NCBI GenBank assembly: GCA_001574975.1
Contig: KQ965748.1
Location: forward strand, 3,334 to 67,333
Origin: Gonapodya prolifera JEL478
Taxonomy: Eukaryota > Monoblepharomycota > Monoblepharidomycetes > Monoblepharidales > Gonapodyaceae
Direction of reading: 5' to 3'
Length of the DNA stretch: 64,000 nt
Part shown: positions 45,052-56,284 of the stretch, in pieces
Position numbering within the stretch: position 1 is the stretch's first letter
How the letters are laid out: each line of letters opens with the position of its first letter
The notes under the pieces: generated by a model
Told to the model about the DNA's origin: nothing
Databases searched by the model: none
The model's input: only the letters and a program-made list of their open reading frames with translations
Made by a program: the position numbers and the translations under genes

Positions 45052-45366
45052 ATGGCAGATGGCACATGCTTACAATCATGAGCTGGGTGGCGGTGGTCGG
45101 GAATAGGCATAGTTTCCAAGTGTTTATCCAGAGCATCAACTTTTTTTCTTATTATCCACAATCTAATTGCGTTTCCACCACTCTACTTGAACTTCCACAT
45201 GCATTGCTTCTGGTGAAAGTTCGTCCTCAACTAGAAACTGGACCTACAGATGCATATCGGGGCCATCTGCATATCTTACAAGTCACTTTGCACCCATTCC
45301 TCCACTCCGCTCCGCCCGATGGGTAATGTCCAAACCTCCACTCCCTCCCCTTCCCATCCCCCTTCC

Positions 45367-47169
45367 TCATTCCTGCGCCGCCCCCTGAGCCGCGCCGCCC
45401 CTTCCTCCACCCGGCCCGCCGCGACCTCTCGGAGCGCCCCTTCCCCTGGGTGCTCCACGCCCCCTGTCTCCGTCGTATCCCCTGCCCCTTCCGGGCCCAC
45501 CGCCGTAGTACCCGCCGCGCCTGACGCGTTTCACATCGACGTGGAGTGGGGGGCCGCCCTGGGCCAGGAACACGCGGCCGGTCGAGATGGCCTTTTGGGC
45601 GGCGTCGACGGAGTCGAACTCGATGAAGGCGTGTGGCTGTCGGTAGCAAACTCGGTGTTAGTTTTGAGTGCCACGTTCGATCCGACATTCCAGACGCGTA
45701 CCTTTCCACTGGGAATATCGAGCTCCTTCACGACGCCAAATTGCGACAAAAGCTCGCGAATGGCGTTCTTCGAGGTTCCCTCGGGGATGTTTCGGAGAAA
45801 GATACCCGTGGGCGAGAACTCGTCGGCGGGGGGAGGTGCTGAACAAAGACGTCGCGTCGCGTTAGTTCCTCGGAACCCCATCGCACCAATACACCAAAAA
45901 ACTCACTTCCGTTCTCCTTCGGCTTCCCAGACTCGGGCTTCGCGCCAGCGTCGGGCTTCTTCGCCTGCGGAGCAGTCGCAGTCGGGGCCTGCGGCGCGGC
46001 TGCGCTCGGTGCAGGAGGTTTCGGAGACGCTGTCGTCGGTGGCGGGGTGGAGTTGCTGCTGGCGAGTGTCGCCCAGGTTTTGGGTTTGCCCGGCTCGGCG
46101 CGGTTCGACGCCGCCTCGGGAACAGACGCTGCCGCTTCGACTCCCCTGCCGGCAAGCTTCGACTCCTGATGAGCTGCAGCGGGCTTGACGTCTTCGTGAG
46201 CGACGGCCACCTGAGCAGGTCCGTTTTCGTGGCGCGCGGGAGATGGTCCGCGAGGTGGGTACGAGGGAGCGCTCGCAGGGGCAGGGGCGGCAGGCTGCGG
46301 GTCCGGAATCTGAGCATGGATAGGTTCAGGCTCGGAAACGGGTTCTGCCTCCTGGGGTACTTCTTGATCCGCGTACTGGGCGTCATCGAGGGCCGTGTCG
46401 GCAACGTGAGCCTCTTCTTCGTACGCGCCGAGATCTTCTTGGTCCGCGGTGTCGATGTCTTCCTTCAGGAACCTGAAAATGTCGTTCAGGACGTAGTAGC
46501 CAGATGGCTGCTCCGCGAGGAAGAAGGTCTGAGCGAATTTTTGGGAGGGACGACCCTTGTTGGAGAGTTCGCCGAGGACTTGGACGAGAATCCCGCCGTT
46601 GAGCGACGCCTGACTGTCGACGTTGGAAACCAGAACTTTGCAGTCTTGGAAGTCGAGTTCGGTGATGCGTTGGTGGATTTCCTGAAAATTGATCATCACA
46701 CGTTAACAACCTTGAAGACCCCTCCAACCACAGAACATACACAGTAATTCACATCAAATCCTATCCTTCTCCCCCAAATATATTCACCTGGGTCCCCTGG
46801 CATAATTTCACTGTCTGGGCTTCGGTTCCGTGAATGAAGAAACTCTTCTTGTTGTAGAAGTTGTGAAGCTTCTCCGGGTTTTTGTTGAGGAACGTATAGA
46901 ACTCTTGTACAAAGAGCCAGCCAACGTGCTGTCGGGTAGAAGCAAAAGAGGAATGGAGGTACCACAAAACTCTTTTAGATTGGGAAGAACGCCACAATCA
47001 AGAGCACGGGCACGCCTCCCGACACAAAGTCCTAATTCCTGTAATTCCGCTCAACGGTGCATACAGCTCCTCTGTCCAGATTTCTCCTTTTCACTGTTTC
47101 CACTACCACCGTATTTCTCCAACCCACCTCAGAGTTGACAGTTTTCGGTCCGGTCGTCGGGGCAGTCAT
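45367..47169 (-). CDS. G3BP/Bre5-like NTF2-RRM-RGG RNA-binding protein
   Basis: Layout of G3BP stress-granule proteins and yeast Bre5. The start at 47169 gives MTAPTTGPKTVNSE. The NTF2-like domain follows: VGWLFVQEFYTFLNKNPEKL, HNFYNKKSFFIHGTEA, EIHQRITELDFQDCKVLVSN, VQVLGELSNKGRPSQKFAQT and FFLAEQPSGYYVLNDIFRFL. A long acidic then Ala/Pro-rich linker (46470-45900) comes before an RRM with GIFLRNIPEGTSKNAIREL, LSQFGVVKELDI and GKVRVWN, and an Arg-Gly tail (RGRGYDGDRGRGAPRGRG) ending at 45367. All three G3BP modules are present in order. Convergent with the LIM gene. Confidence 0.85.
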
Positions 47170-47699
47170 GGCAAGAATGGACCTTTTTCACGCGAGGATG
47201 AACGGTTGTGGGGGAGGTGTCTCTTGCTGGACGCCAAAGCGGGTTGGAGGTGGGGCATTCGTGGTTTCCATTGAACGAGGCACAAGGCATTGAAATGATG
47301 GAATCACGTTAGAGGCAAGTCCGAGAGACTCAAGCGTGGGGTCGGGATTTGATGTAGTCACTCACGCAGAGGGAATGGGTGGAATCTGAGGCGTTGTCCA
47401 AAGAAATGCCCGTGCACCTGCACGTGCCATAAAAGTTGTATGTACTGTGAACACTCCATTCGAGCCCAACTTTATTTTCAAAGGGAAATTTCGATGGCAT
47501 GCATCCGGAGTGGTGAAAACAACAGGGAAAAAGAACCGAAAATTTTTCTGGCAATCATATCTAATGCTGGACATCGATGTGTGGTATCGAATACACCGTC
47601 GATTCACAGCCAAGTACTAGTGTTAGGTTGCTTGGAACTGTGGGAATCATTGCGGTCCTGGGCTCCATAAACAGGCCGCACGTACTGCCACTTGACCCC
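47170..47699. other. Intergenic spacer
   Basis: 530 bp between the 5' end of the G3BP-like gene and the 3' end of the Srp40-like gene, both on the minus strand. It should contain the G3BP-like promoter. No exon, RNA gene or repeat was seen. Confidence 0.4.
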
Positions 47700-49503
47700 C
47701 TATTCCTCATCTGAGTCCTTGAACTTTATCGAATAGCTCCCCTCTGTATCGATTGCACCACCCCTGTATGAACCACGCTTCTTCTTTGTCTTTTCGGCAC
47801 GGAAGCCCTTCCCCCTTGTAACGATCAGGTCTTTGTGGGCTTTGAAACCATAGTCGTCCGTAGCAGTGCTCTGCGGAGGGAAGTAACAGGTGACTCGGTG
47901 AACTTTGCACGTCGGAAACCTTTCTCACCTTTTTGGCACCCAAATATGTGTTGTCCTTGAGCCGCTCATCGGCGAAGGTGATTTTGTCCGTCTCAATCCG
48001 CGAAAACGATGCAGGTCGAGCCTGAATGTGCAGAGAAGATGGGAGAAGTGTTTCTGATGAGAGTGCGTGCAACGTGAATCGTCACGTTCTGATGATACAT
48101 GCCTTGTTGCCTTTCTTCGATCCATCAGCGCTCTCCTCCGACGTCTGCTCCTTCGTATCCTTCGTGTCAGCCTTAGTTACATCGCTCTCCTCCTTTTTCA
48201 GGGCAGCACCGTTAGATTTGGATTTGACCGGCCTAGAAAGTTATTGTCTGTCAGTGCTGTCGGTCAAGACCACCACTGATCTCTCAATTTACTCACTTTT
48301 TCGACTTCTCGCCCTCCTTCTCATCGTCTGCCGCTGATCCATCGTCGTCGCTATCTTCCGCCTTCTTGCCATTCGCCTGTTCGGCAGACTTCGCCTTGCC
48401 GTTCACAGACGGGACAGGTGCGAGCGCCCCTTTCTTCGTAGATGCCGCTGTCTTTTCATCCATCGACGTGTCAGAATCCGAGTCGGAGTCGGAGTCAGGT
48501 ACGGCCGGTGCCGCGGGTTTTGTCGGTTTGGCGAGTTTGGGCTTTTTTGTAGGAGGTTTCTCATCCTCAGATGAGTCAGAGTCGGAGTCAGAGTCTTCAG
48601 ACGAAGAGGACGAGTCCTGTGCTTTTCGCTTCGCCGTCGTGCTGGTAGCAGGGGGATTCACGGCTTTCCCGTCAGCTGGAGTACTCCCGTTGGCCTTTGG
48701 AGTGGGTTTCGACTCCTCCTCCTCAGAAGAGGAGTCAGAATGAGATTCGGATTCGGAGTCTTCGGATGACGATTCGTGTGCTGTCGCTTTGGTAGAAGGA
48801 GTAGTGGTGGAGGGTGGGGTGGTATTGGAGGCCGCTGGCGCTTCGTCCCCCGACTCTGAGCTGGACGAGTCCGAAGATTCGGATGATTCAGAGGAGTTCG
48901 ATGAGTCCGACGACTCAGCAGCTTTTCCATTCGCTTTGGCTGTTGCTTTGGCAGGTTGCGTGGATTTCCCGTTCGCCACTGAGGCCGACGCAGCGCCGTT
49001 CGCCACTTTTCCATTTGTTCCAGTCTTTGTCTGTTCCGTAAATGGCGTTTTGGTGGTGCCAGTGTTCGTCTTCGCTGGAGCTTCGTCTTCAGATGATTCT
49101 TCACTCGACGACGAGCTCGATTCCGATTCCGTGTCAGAGTCCGAATCACATTCCGAGGACGATTCCTGTGTCTTTTTTTGAAGCCTGAAAAATCGGGGAT
49201 GGAAGGTGAGGGGACTTGCTATTAGTTATTGGAGAAGACTTTCCGTACTCGACGTATTTCTGCCAGAGAGCAAGCAGCGTCTGGTCCTTCTCCGGCTTCT
49301 CCTTTGGCTTAAAAAAGAGGGTAGCAGAGAGTATCGTTGAAACGGGAGTACGTTCTTGAACGATCGCAAATCTAGCTCACAAGTTTCTTTCCAGCTTCCT
49401 GTTCCAATGCTTTGGCAGACTTGGGGAGCTTGGCGGAGGTCAAGAAATCATGAACTAAAGCGAGCAGTGGCGCAGGTATTTCGGGCGTTGGCGCAGGAGT
49501 CAT
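47700..49503 (-). CDS. SRP40: Srp40/Nopp140 (NOLC1) nucleolar protein
   Basis: Nucleolar chaperone of snoRNPs and Pol I transcription. The start at 49503 gives [20 protein letters not shown] and [15 protein letters not shown], the LisH-like N-terminus. A long middle of alternating acidic-Ser clusters and Lys/Pro/Ala segments follows (49190-48290), the hallmark of Nopp140. The conserved C-terminal SRP40 domain is split by introns: [20 protein letters not shown] (near 47980), then [40 protein letters not shown] and [12 protein letters not shown] with the stop at 47700-47702. The C-terminal motif makes the call firm. The serines lie in acidic CK2-type contexts. Confidence 0.92.
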
Positions 49504-49888
49504 TGTGAGACGGAATCGATGGGAAGGTGAAGAGAAAATGGAGCTTGTGGACTTGGCCCAAAACCATACTGCCAACATCTCTTGTATGAAAGATCACAAA
49601 GAGGGGACTCAAGTAAGCCAAGAAACAGAATAAGCGCCACGCAAGCGACGGCGAAATCGCTTCCGGCACTTCCGGGCACTCGCCGAGGGACTGGGGTCTC
49701 CCACTGGAAAGCCATGGCTCGCCATCGGTCTTACAGTCGCGACGGCATACGAAACTCACACGAACATTCATTTCACCTGGCTGGACCGGTTTGAAATGAT
49801 TCGAGGAAAACTTGCCGCGGCTCGAGCAACCATTGATCTGAAACCATAAGACCTTCTCGACTAATCCGCAGAGTGGTGCTATACAAAA
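49504..49888. other. Intergenic region, divergent
   Basis: Between the SRP40 start (minus) and the first coding-like frame on the plus strand. Likely promoter of SRP40. No exon or RNA gene could be supported. Confidence 0.3.
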
Positions 49889-50659
49889 GTGGCCCGGGCC
49901 TATATACCGCCTGCCAGGCTTGGCGGAGTTCTTCGATTCTCGGTGGTCGTGATCGGGGCATTCCGGGCCAAATTCAACATCTTCAACCCCAAAAGTCTTC
50001 CTGATAGCCACGCTCGGGACCGTCTGGTGACACTGCTTCATAGCGACTGGCCGGGCCTCAATGGGCCTTCCGAGTGGGAAGTCGGAGCTAATGTCGAGCT
50101 GTTTCGGACCGTTTTACCCCAGCTGCAGGAGGCTTTACCGCACTTGACCACGCTGATGCTCACTCGACAAACACAGGTCAAGGCATTTGGAAAACCTGTT
50201 GCGCGTCCCTCCAAAACCATTGTTTCAACACCCCCGTTCCCTCAAAGTCAAAACACACTCCCGCTTGGGCGAACTAACGGACCACTTCATTCAAAGTACA
50301 CGTTGAACACCTCTCGCTCGCTGATCCTCGTGTCGCTTGGTTACCGCCAAACATAACTCACTTGCAATGTATCGCCATTCCAGCACCAGCAAATGAACAC
50401 ATGGACCACTCCGTATCATACGGAGAGTACTGCGTGTCGTGGTGGGCGGGCTTTTTTTGCGAAATGCGGATCTATCAGGACCGTCCATTTGAAAGGTACC
50501 GCGTGGGGTGCTGCGGCATACTATGGGTATCGAAAGCCATTACAACCCAAGGAATTTGCGGATATGGTTGACCGGAAGGGGCAAAGTATGGATTTCGGGC
50601 GCGGTGGATTGGCCAATTATTGCATGAGGAGAGGCACATTCATTTTAAAAGAATTATGA
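49889..50659 (+). CDS. Unrecognised gene, possibly LRR/F-box-like
   Basis: An open frame from 49889 has segments of protein-like composition: LPDSHARDRLVTLLHSDWPG and EVGANVELFRTVLPQLQEAL then PHLTTLMLTRQTQVKAFG. A second piece (about 50290-50430) reads DPRVAWLPPNITHLQCIAIP in another frame. A third (to 50659) contains IRTVHLKGTAWGAAAYYGYR and ends RRGTFILKEL-stop. Leu spacing in LPHLTTLML and ITHLQCI suggests leucine-rich repeats, as in F-box/LRR proteins, but no F-box was found. Exon joins are not fixed and the start is arbitrary. Confidence 0.3.
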
Positions 50660-51028
50660 AGTTATATCCACTATTCAAACTGTCAGCAGTTTGAATTTCG
50701 TGCTTCAATTGTCGCGAAATGAAAACTTGCCGCCGGCTCCTCTTCAGTTGATATTTCCAGTCCAAGATAAACGAAAGTAATAATAAATTATATTCCGACT
50801 CTTCGGTCGCTTCAGTCCATCTTCACAAGCTCCACAAGTGCATGAGAGTCGCATGATTGCTGGCAATGGTTAATTGCTCCATGGTTGATGGCTTTGACGC
50901 TCGTTGCCAAAACAGACCCCTCCGGAGAAATATCTCGCGTCAGTCCGGTGCAATGTCAGTGTAGCGTTCCCGGCGCGGTCACGGAGCTTGCGTGCTAGCA
51001 CTCCGTGCCTCGCAATCCGTTTCCCGTT
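50660..51028. other. Intergenic spacer
   Basis: AT-rich, between two genes that end towards each other. No exon or RNA gene was seen. Confidence 0.35.
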
Positions 51029-51792
51029 CTACAACTGCGTTCGTTCACTGGGGCCTAGTATGGACAAGCGAAGTAAACCGAGGACTCCTCTAAATGCGTT
51101 CAATTGCAGGTGCACAAGACCTTGTAGGAAAAGACGCTCGCTTGCTGAATACTGAACGCCGGAAATTCCACCCGTTGTATCCAGGAGGACGGCTGCTTCG
51201 CAAAGGATATCCGGCAAATCCGGTCTCGTGCGATAAATGTTATCGGCGAAGTTCCAGTTGTTTCTGACCAGGGTTACGAATGCCGACGTCGGATAGTACA
51301 AGCTCTCCAAAGACTCGACAACATGAGCTGCGGAGAAAGGCAGACGACCCGGCTGCGTGACCCACGCGTCTATCTCTTTCAATGTCCCAACTTCTTGCTC
51401 AATACGATCGACCAGTGACCCAGCTATAGGCGTCATAGCAAGGAACCCACAGGTCTGTCTCGCCAGTAACGGGGTTATTTCACCAGACTCATGACCCAAG
51501 ATCCACTGATTCTCCACATTCTTCCCCTCTGCAACATCAGAAAGGCGGGTAAGAGCGTCGCTGAACACCTTGCGGCACCCGACGCAGAAACCGAAAAGGG
51601 CGTGGGCGATACACAGGCGGCGAAGTGGATGTTGGGTCCAACGTTTTTGTCGACAACAATGACCTTCCCCGGCCTTTGTGAGAGCGTGTCGACGGGATGC
51701 GGTGGCGACGGATCGTGTTGTGCGAGCATTCTTTGATGCGATGGTGGGTAAGTTTTGCCGCTTGGTTCAGCCGTGGACGTTGCCATGTCCAT
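51029..51792 (-). CDS. Protein of unknown family
   Basis: The first open piece starts at 51792 (MDMATSTAEPSGKTYPPSHQ) and continues PGKVIVVDKNVGPNIHFAAC. Through a probable intron with an AAG acceptor near 51568 it joins VFSDALTRLSDVAEGKNVEN, then ITPLLARQTCGFLAMTPIAG, VGTLKEIDAWVTQPGRLPFS, YYPTSAFVTLVRNNWNFADN, CEAAVLLDTTGGISGVQYSA and ends with LSILGPSERTQL near 51029. About 245 residues, no signal peptide, no membrane span. The codon pattern is convincing for a real protein, but I do not recognise the family. Confidence 0.5.
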
Positions 51793-51964
51793 CTCTATGC
51801 CGAGGTAAACCGATCCACGTCTCCGATACATATCGGAAAGTCCACGGAGCCTCTACACCCTTGGCTTTCTCCTTGCTTTTACACGTTTCCAACACAATAT
51901 AACTTTCATAAGTAGAACTTAATTTTCCAATGATTCCTACCGTACCAACTGTCGCGTTAACGTC

Positions 51965-52156
51965 TTAGTGGTGTTGTTCTCCACGTCTGTTGGGGTTACT
52001 CGAGCCAAAAGATCTCTTCGCCTGCTGCCAGACTTCTTCAATCCATGCAACTCCCATCTCAACATCGCGAGCTTTCTCCTGGTCTTCCGCTGGTAGGTAG
52101 TGCTTTCCCTCATTGATGAACCAATGCAACCCGTCTCTCGGGTGCACACGCCACAT
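51965..52156 (-). CDS. Possible small ORF or downstream exon
   Basis: 63 codons, MWRVHPRDGLHWFINEGKH then LPAEDQEKARDVEMGVAWIE. Composition looks protein-like. It follows the stop of the membrane-protein gene by about 17 bp on the same strand and could be its last exon, its 3' UTR, or a chance frame. No family was recognised. Confidence 0.2.
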   Translation of the reverse strand: MWRVHPRDGLHWFINEGKHYLPAEDQEKARDVEMGVAWIEEVWQQAKRSFGSSNPNRRGEQHH

Positions 52157-52173
52157 CTAGTACGGAGACGTCG

Positions 52174-53220
52174 TTACTTTGCTTGCGCCCACCAAACGAG
52201 ATTTCTGACAGCAAATACCTTGAAAGCCAAGAAAACTATCTTCAATACCCAACTGGCCGAGAATAAGTATATGAGATTGTTTGGCTTGAGAGGATTGTAA
52301 ATGAAGGTTCCCCGATTTATAGTCAACATGTACTGGGGTGGAGTTGCATGGATGAGAGGAGCTGCATACTTCACAAAATGTAGAATGGCTCGAACCTGAG
52401 GGATGTCCTTGAATCCGGTCTGCAAAAACGGAAAGCAATCGAGTCCAAAAGCCATTGCAACCGATCCAGTCATGGTGAAGGCGCTACGGATTAAAAGGTC
52501 AGTTCGAGCGCCAAATCTCTTTCGTCTTCTTCCAAATGAGATGAGGCTGTGACCAGAAAGGGCGCCAACAGCAAGGACAACGAGCCACGGCACCCCATTT
52601 CCCAAATTGAACGGGAGGAATCCTTCTGGACGAGATGCCTGCATTTTAAGCAGAAAGGCTACGCTTGCAAAACTTCCGAGGAAGCCGATGCCGGTGTTCT
52701 TGAACTTCCAGAGCATAGCCAAAGCTATCCCGCAAATGAGTCCAAACACGACGACCAGTGTGAAAATAGAGGCCTGTCTGTTCAAAGAGCCAATAGCAAA
52801 AGTTTCTGAGATGAAGGGTGTGGAAGCATCAATACATGTGTCCGTTCCAATGATGAGGGACGAGGATGAATACCTGTTGTCAACGGCACCGCTATTGCAT
52901 TCGTCAGGATAGCACCCCAGAACAGACCCGTAGTAAACAGCCCCACACATGTATGAGTGTATCCAAAGACATTGACGATCTGAAAAAGATTCGAGTGCCC
53001 AAATGACTCAACTGCTTGAAAAGGGAGGCAGGTGACAGACGGTACTCACAATGCCCGCCACCAATGCGAAGCCTCCCGTTGTTTCTGTTCCCCAGTTATT
53101 GGCAAAAACTGAGATCTGCCCCTGAAGAGTGTTTGCGATGGAAGTTTGGGCGGCGGAGGGAGAAACGCCGAATATAAGGATCAGAGCCGCCATAGTCGGC
53201 ATGAGCCCTAGGCGAGCCAT
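52174..53220 (-). CDS. Multi-pass membrane protein, TM7S3/TM198-like (DUF4203)
   Basis: The signal peptide MARLGLMPTMAALILIFGVS is followed by a short lumenal segment (TLQGQISVFANNWG) and then a series of hydrophobic spans: GGFALVAGI, IVNVFGYTHTCVGLFTTGLF, FWGAILTNAIAVPLTT, ASIFTLVVVFGLICGIALAM, GFLGSFASVAFLLKM, VPWLVVLAVGALSGHSLISF and a final SASWVLKIVFLAFKVFAV. The Gly-rich span order and the late LIRSAFTMTGSVAMAFGLD fit the TM7S3/TM198-like domain, where SAxxGSxxxxxGID is characteristic. The function of the family is poorly known. Ends TAA near 52174. An upstream in-frame Met (53235) is also possible. Confidence 0.62.
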
Positions 53221-53518
53221 TGTTTTGCGTCGCATTGGAGCGCTTATGTGTGAGTTGCGAGAAGAGTCCGATTGTTGGAATGAATTGTTTGTGGGAAGTG
53301 AAACGATTCATTTGTACTTCGGCGAATCCTCTCGGATGCATCTCGGAACCGGTCCTGCGATTGCCGCCCTGCACCGACTTCAATCCTTGTTTTGGAGGAA
53401 GATGGAGTCTTCTTCGATTTCTATGTCAGGAACGAATCACGCCACGTGTTTCTGTCTCTGAGGGGGAACACCCAATGTACGTATATACAGTTTATAATCA
53501 ACTGGGACTTTGCAAACT

Positions 53519-53673
53519 AGAACAGAGGAACTTCAGATGCAATGCGCGAGCCCCAGTTATCGCTGAAAATGGCGATCTGTTCGCCCTGGAGATTGTCTTC
53601 GACAGTAGTCTAGGCTTCCGCAGTCTGACCGCACGGAGCAAAGTGAGAAAGCAAGTCCGACAATAATTGTCAT
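53519..53673 (-). pseudogene. Diverged copy of exon 1 of the neighbouring membrane-protein gene
   Basis: On the same strand about 300 bp upstream of the DUF4203-like gene, a hydrophobic start (MTIIVGLAFSLCS) is followed by TTVEDNLQGEQIAIFSDNWG and SRIASEVPLF-stop. This parallels TSIANTLQGQISVFANNWG in the functional first exon; the shared core is NxLQGxQIxxFxxNWG. No downstream membrane spans follow, so I infer a truncated partial duplicate. It could also be a short alternative 5' exon. Confidence 0.5.
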
Positions 53674-53958
53674 CAGTCACACACTTGCAATGAGTATCGG
53701 AGCGAGATCGCGGAGGGATGATTCTTCGACGCGCACAAGGACGGAAAGCGAGGTACCTCGGAACTGTTCGGACTAATTGCTGACCTTCGGGTTAGTTTAT
53801 CTCCTGAGAAAATAGTTCCAAATCCTCGGTCATCAGAGGTATCCATGACCCGGGCGAACTCGTTCATCAGGCTCACTTCCCTCAGCACCCCTTAGTCACT
53901 CTCTTTCCGCTTCCGTACATGACCTGCCACACGGTCGTTTACCCTAGCAATACACTAT

Positions 53959-54774
53959 CATGCAAAGCCCCTACTTGATATCTTTGCACGCCCTGCCGAG
54001 CCCTCTAAACGTCCGCCATCGCGCTCAACTGGTCTTGGCCCGCACGCGATCGCGCTGATCGAAGCCATCGAGCTAGACGACCCCCGCAGCGCACAAGCCG
54101 CGCTTGCCGCGGGAGCCAACCCAAACGCGTCCAAGGCCGTTGCGTCGCTCACAAGCAAGAAGGTTCTGCGCGTGCGTACGGGGGAGCCCGTTCTGCTGCT
54201 GGCGGTGCTGTCGAGGAATCCGCAAATGGTTCAGGCCGTGCTGGAGGCAGGTGAGCCGAGCATTGGGTGTGTTTAATTGAGTGGAGATCGGTCGTGAGGT
54301 GGAACGTTTTCGTGCAACCAACGAAGTGCTTTCCACCCTTTCCGCGCTCACGTGCCTAATGTGCCGATCCGAACCAGCCGTCTGAAATCAAACCAAGCAC
54401 TGGGAACTGGCCGTCGCGACCAGGGTGGCGTCGAATGGGGCCGATACCGATGGGCCCGCCCACTTGATGCCGCGTTGCACAAAGCACACTCTCAGATGGT
54501 CAACCCACGCGGTGCGATCGTGACGTCTGACAATGTGCACTTTGCTGATATGGAAGCCTTCTGAGGAGATTGTTCGGGCGCTCCTGAAGCACCGTGCGAA
54601 AGTAACAAAGAGCGCCATCGACAAGGGGGCAAGCTGTTTCGGAAGGGCCACCAAGAGTTTATTGCGATGCTGACGGAAGCAGCGAAAGGGGGGGGAGAGC
54701 CTGCGGAAGCCCAGCCATTGTATTATCTGTCGAGTGATGTAAACATGGAGACCTTGCCCCAATATATTCCTTAA
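53959..54774 (+). CDS. Ankyrin-repeat protein, probable frameshift
   Basis: The left end is open (start codon not found). ALIEAIELDDPRSAQAALAA then GANPNASK and EPVLLLAVLSRNPQMVQAVL form ankyrin repeats. After introns, RPLDAALHKAHSQM and EIVRALLKHRAKVTKSAIDK continue the series. At a run of five G (near 54625-54630) the frame must shift by one to reach KLFRKGHQEFIAMLTEAAKG, PAEAQPLYYLSSD and ETLPQYIP with TAA 54772-54774. Either the G run is one base short in this assembly or the gene is broken. Ankyrin proteins are adaptors; no specific role can be assigned. Confidence 0.6.
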
Positions 54775-55005
54775 GAACAAGACGCTAAGCACTACCACTC
54801 TAACAATGCCTACTTATTTGGCAATTGATCGTGTGTATGGAAGAAAGGAGATGTGCATGGATTTCCCCGGCCCACAGAGATCATGATAAACCTGTTCCTC
54901 TCTCTGCTTTCACCCCCAAATTCTTTGTTAATACAGCAAATGGTTCTCTCACAAGTTCTCACTAACTTCCATTCGCTTACTGAGAACGATAGCTGATCAA
55001 AGACG

Positions 55006-56124
55006 TCAGAACTGAGGGACTTCACACCTCAACGAACTAGCCCTCTTCTTCAGACATTTCTCAACATGCGCTTGAAAAGATTGTGTGTTTCTGAGACTGG
55101 CACGAAGGCAAATAGCACACGTGACGTAACGGTATGGCACATGAAAGTAGTCATCCGCGAGTTGGGCAATGTCCCTAAGATACTGGGCAAAGTCTCCGTT
55201 TGACTCTCTCATCTTCGCAGACTCCAGAACCTTCACCCATAGTCCGCCGATCTTCACAGCCTTTTGGGCGAAATCTGCAATCGCAGTGACCGACTCCTGT
55301 GAAAGGGTTTCCATGATTCTCGCAGTTTCAGATGGCGACTTTTCCCAAAGCTCCTCCTTTAGTGCCCCTACCCTTGTCACATCCTTGATCTTTTCAAATT
55401 CAAAGCGATCCCCGACACAGAAAAGATCCAACTTTGGCGAGACAGGGCTAGAATGTCGAGATAGCCTTCGCACTGCTGAGACAGATCCGAAATGTCGTAC
55501 TTGTCGGCAAACAATAGCAAAGGTACAGTTGTGGATGCGCTGATTGAGAAATCCGGAGAGTGGTGGAGCCATTGGAGAAAGGGCACGACGACTGCACAGT
55601 CATCGGAGAGCGTGATCACCTAAAATAGGAGGTCGATCAGACCATGTACAGCGAATTTATCTTTCCGAGCTCAGAACTCACTGGTGGCTCCTCCTCTTCC
55701 TGTTTCGCGAAGTCTTCGAACATTTGTTTGAACACCTTTGAGCACATCGCCACCACTGAAGAGTGTACCCTGTAGCGGTGCCGCACATCTGGAGAGTCGT
55801 CGGCTGCAGTGGACTTGATCTCCAGTATGACGTCTCCTTTACGATGTAAAACTCGCCAAGTCGAATATCTGCGATCTTTGAGGTGGTAATCAGAAAGAGA
55901 CCTGTCTCGAGCGGGGCATTCAAACTCACGAGAGGAGAAAAGGACGGGTCGCGCCCTCTTGTCGGATCAGTTTTGGAATGAGAAAGCGTGTCCTTGAGGA
56001 CACGTGCGAACCCTGTCACCAGTGAGGCACAGCACTGTTGAAAAATGCAGAAAGACGTGATAATTGTATTTATGGCTTTTCGACTGGGTGAAATTCTAGC
56101 AAAAGCTATTCTTACCTTGCCCAT
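55006..56124 (-). CDS. BTB/POZ-domain protein
   Basis: The BTB fold begins near 55960: LGEFY then GDVILEIKSTAADDSPDVRH, YRVHSSVVAMCSKVFKQMFE and DFAKQEEEEPP. After an intron: VITLSDDCAVVVPFLQWLHH, LLLFADKYDISDLSQQCEGY and LDIL. Then DLFCVGDRFEFEKIKDVTRV and a helical C-terminal half to 55006 with ICLRASLRNTQSFQAHVEKC. The BTB core (H-S-x(2)-V, F...F) is typical of fungal BTB proteins, some of which are Cul3 adaptors. The first exon and start codon (56124 is the farthest Met) are uncertain. Confidence 0.65.
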
Positions 56125-56284
56125 TGCGGTGATTTGTTCCAGCCTTTGAAATCCCCACAGTGAGAAACAGTCAAATGGAATTTAATTTATTTGTTCAGAG
56201 GAATCTCTTTCCAAGTGACGCTCACATTTCGACGTTGGGTGACTTGGGAGTGTTGCTTTGGTCACCACAACCTTCACAAGCCAA

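Noticed and set aside
48366-49181. Acidic plus-strand frames (125 and 130 codons)
   Set aside because: They are antisense to the Ser/Asp/Glu repeats of Srp40; the low-complexity repeats keep both strands open.
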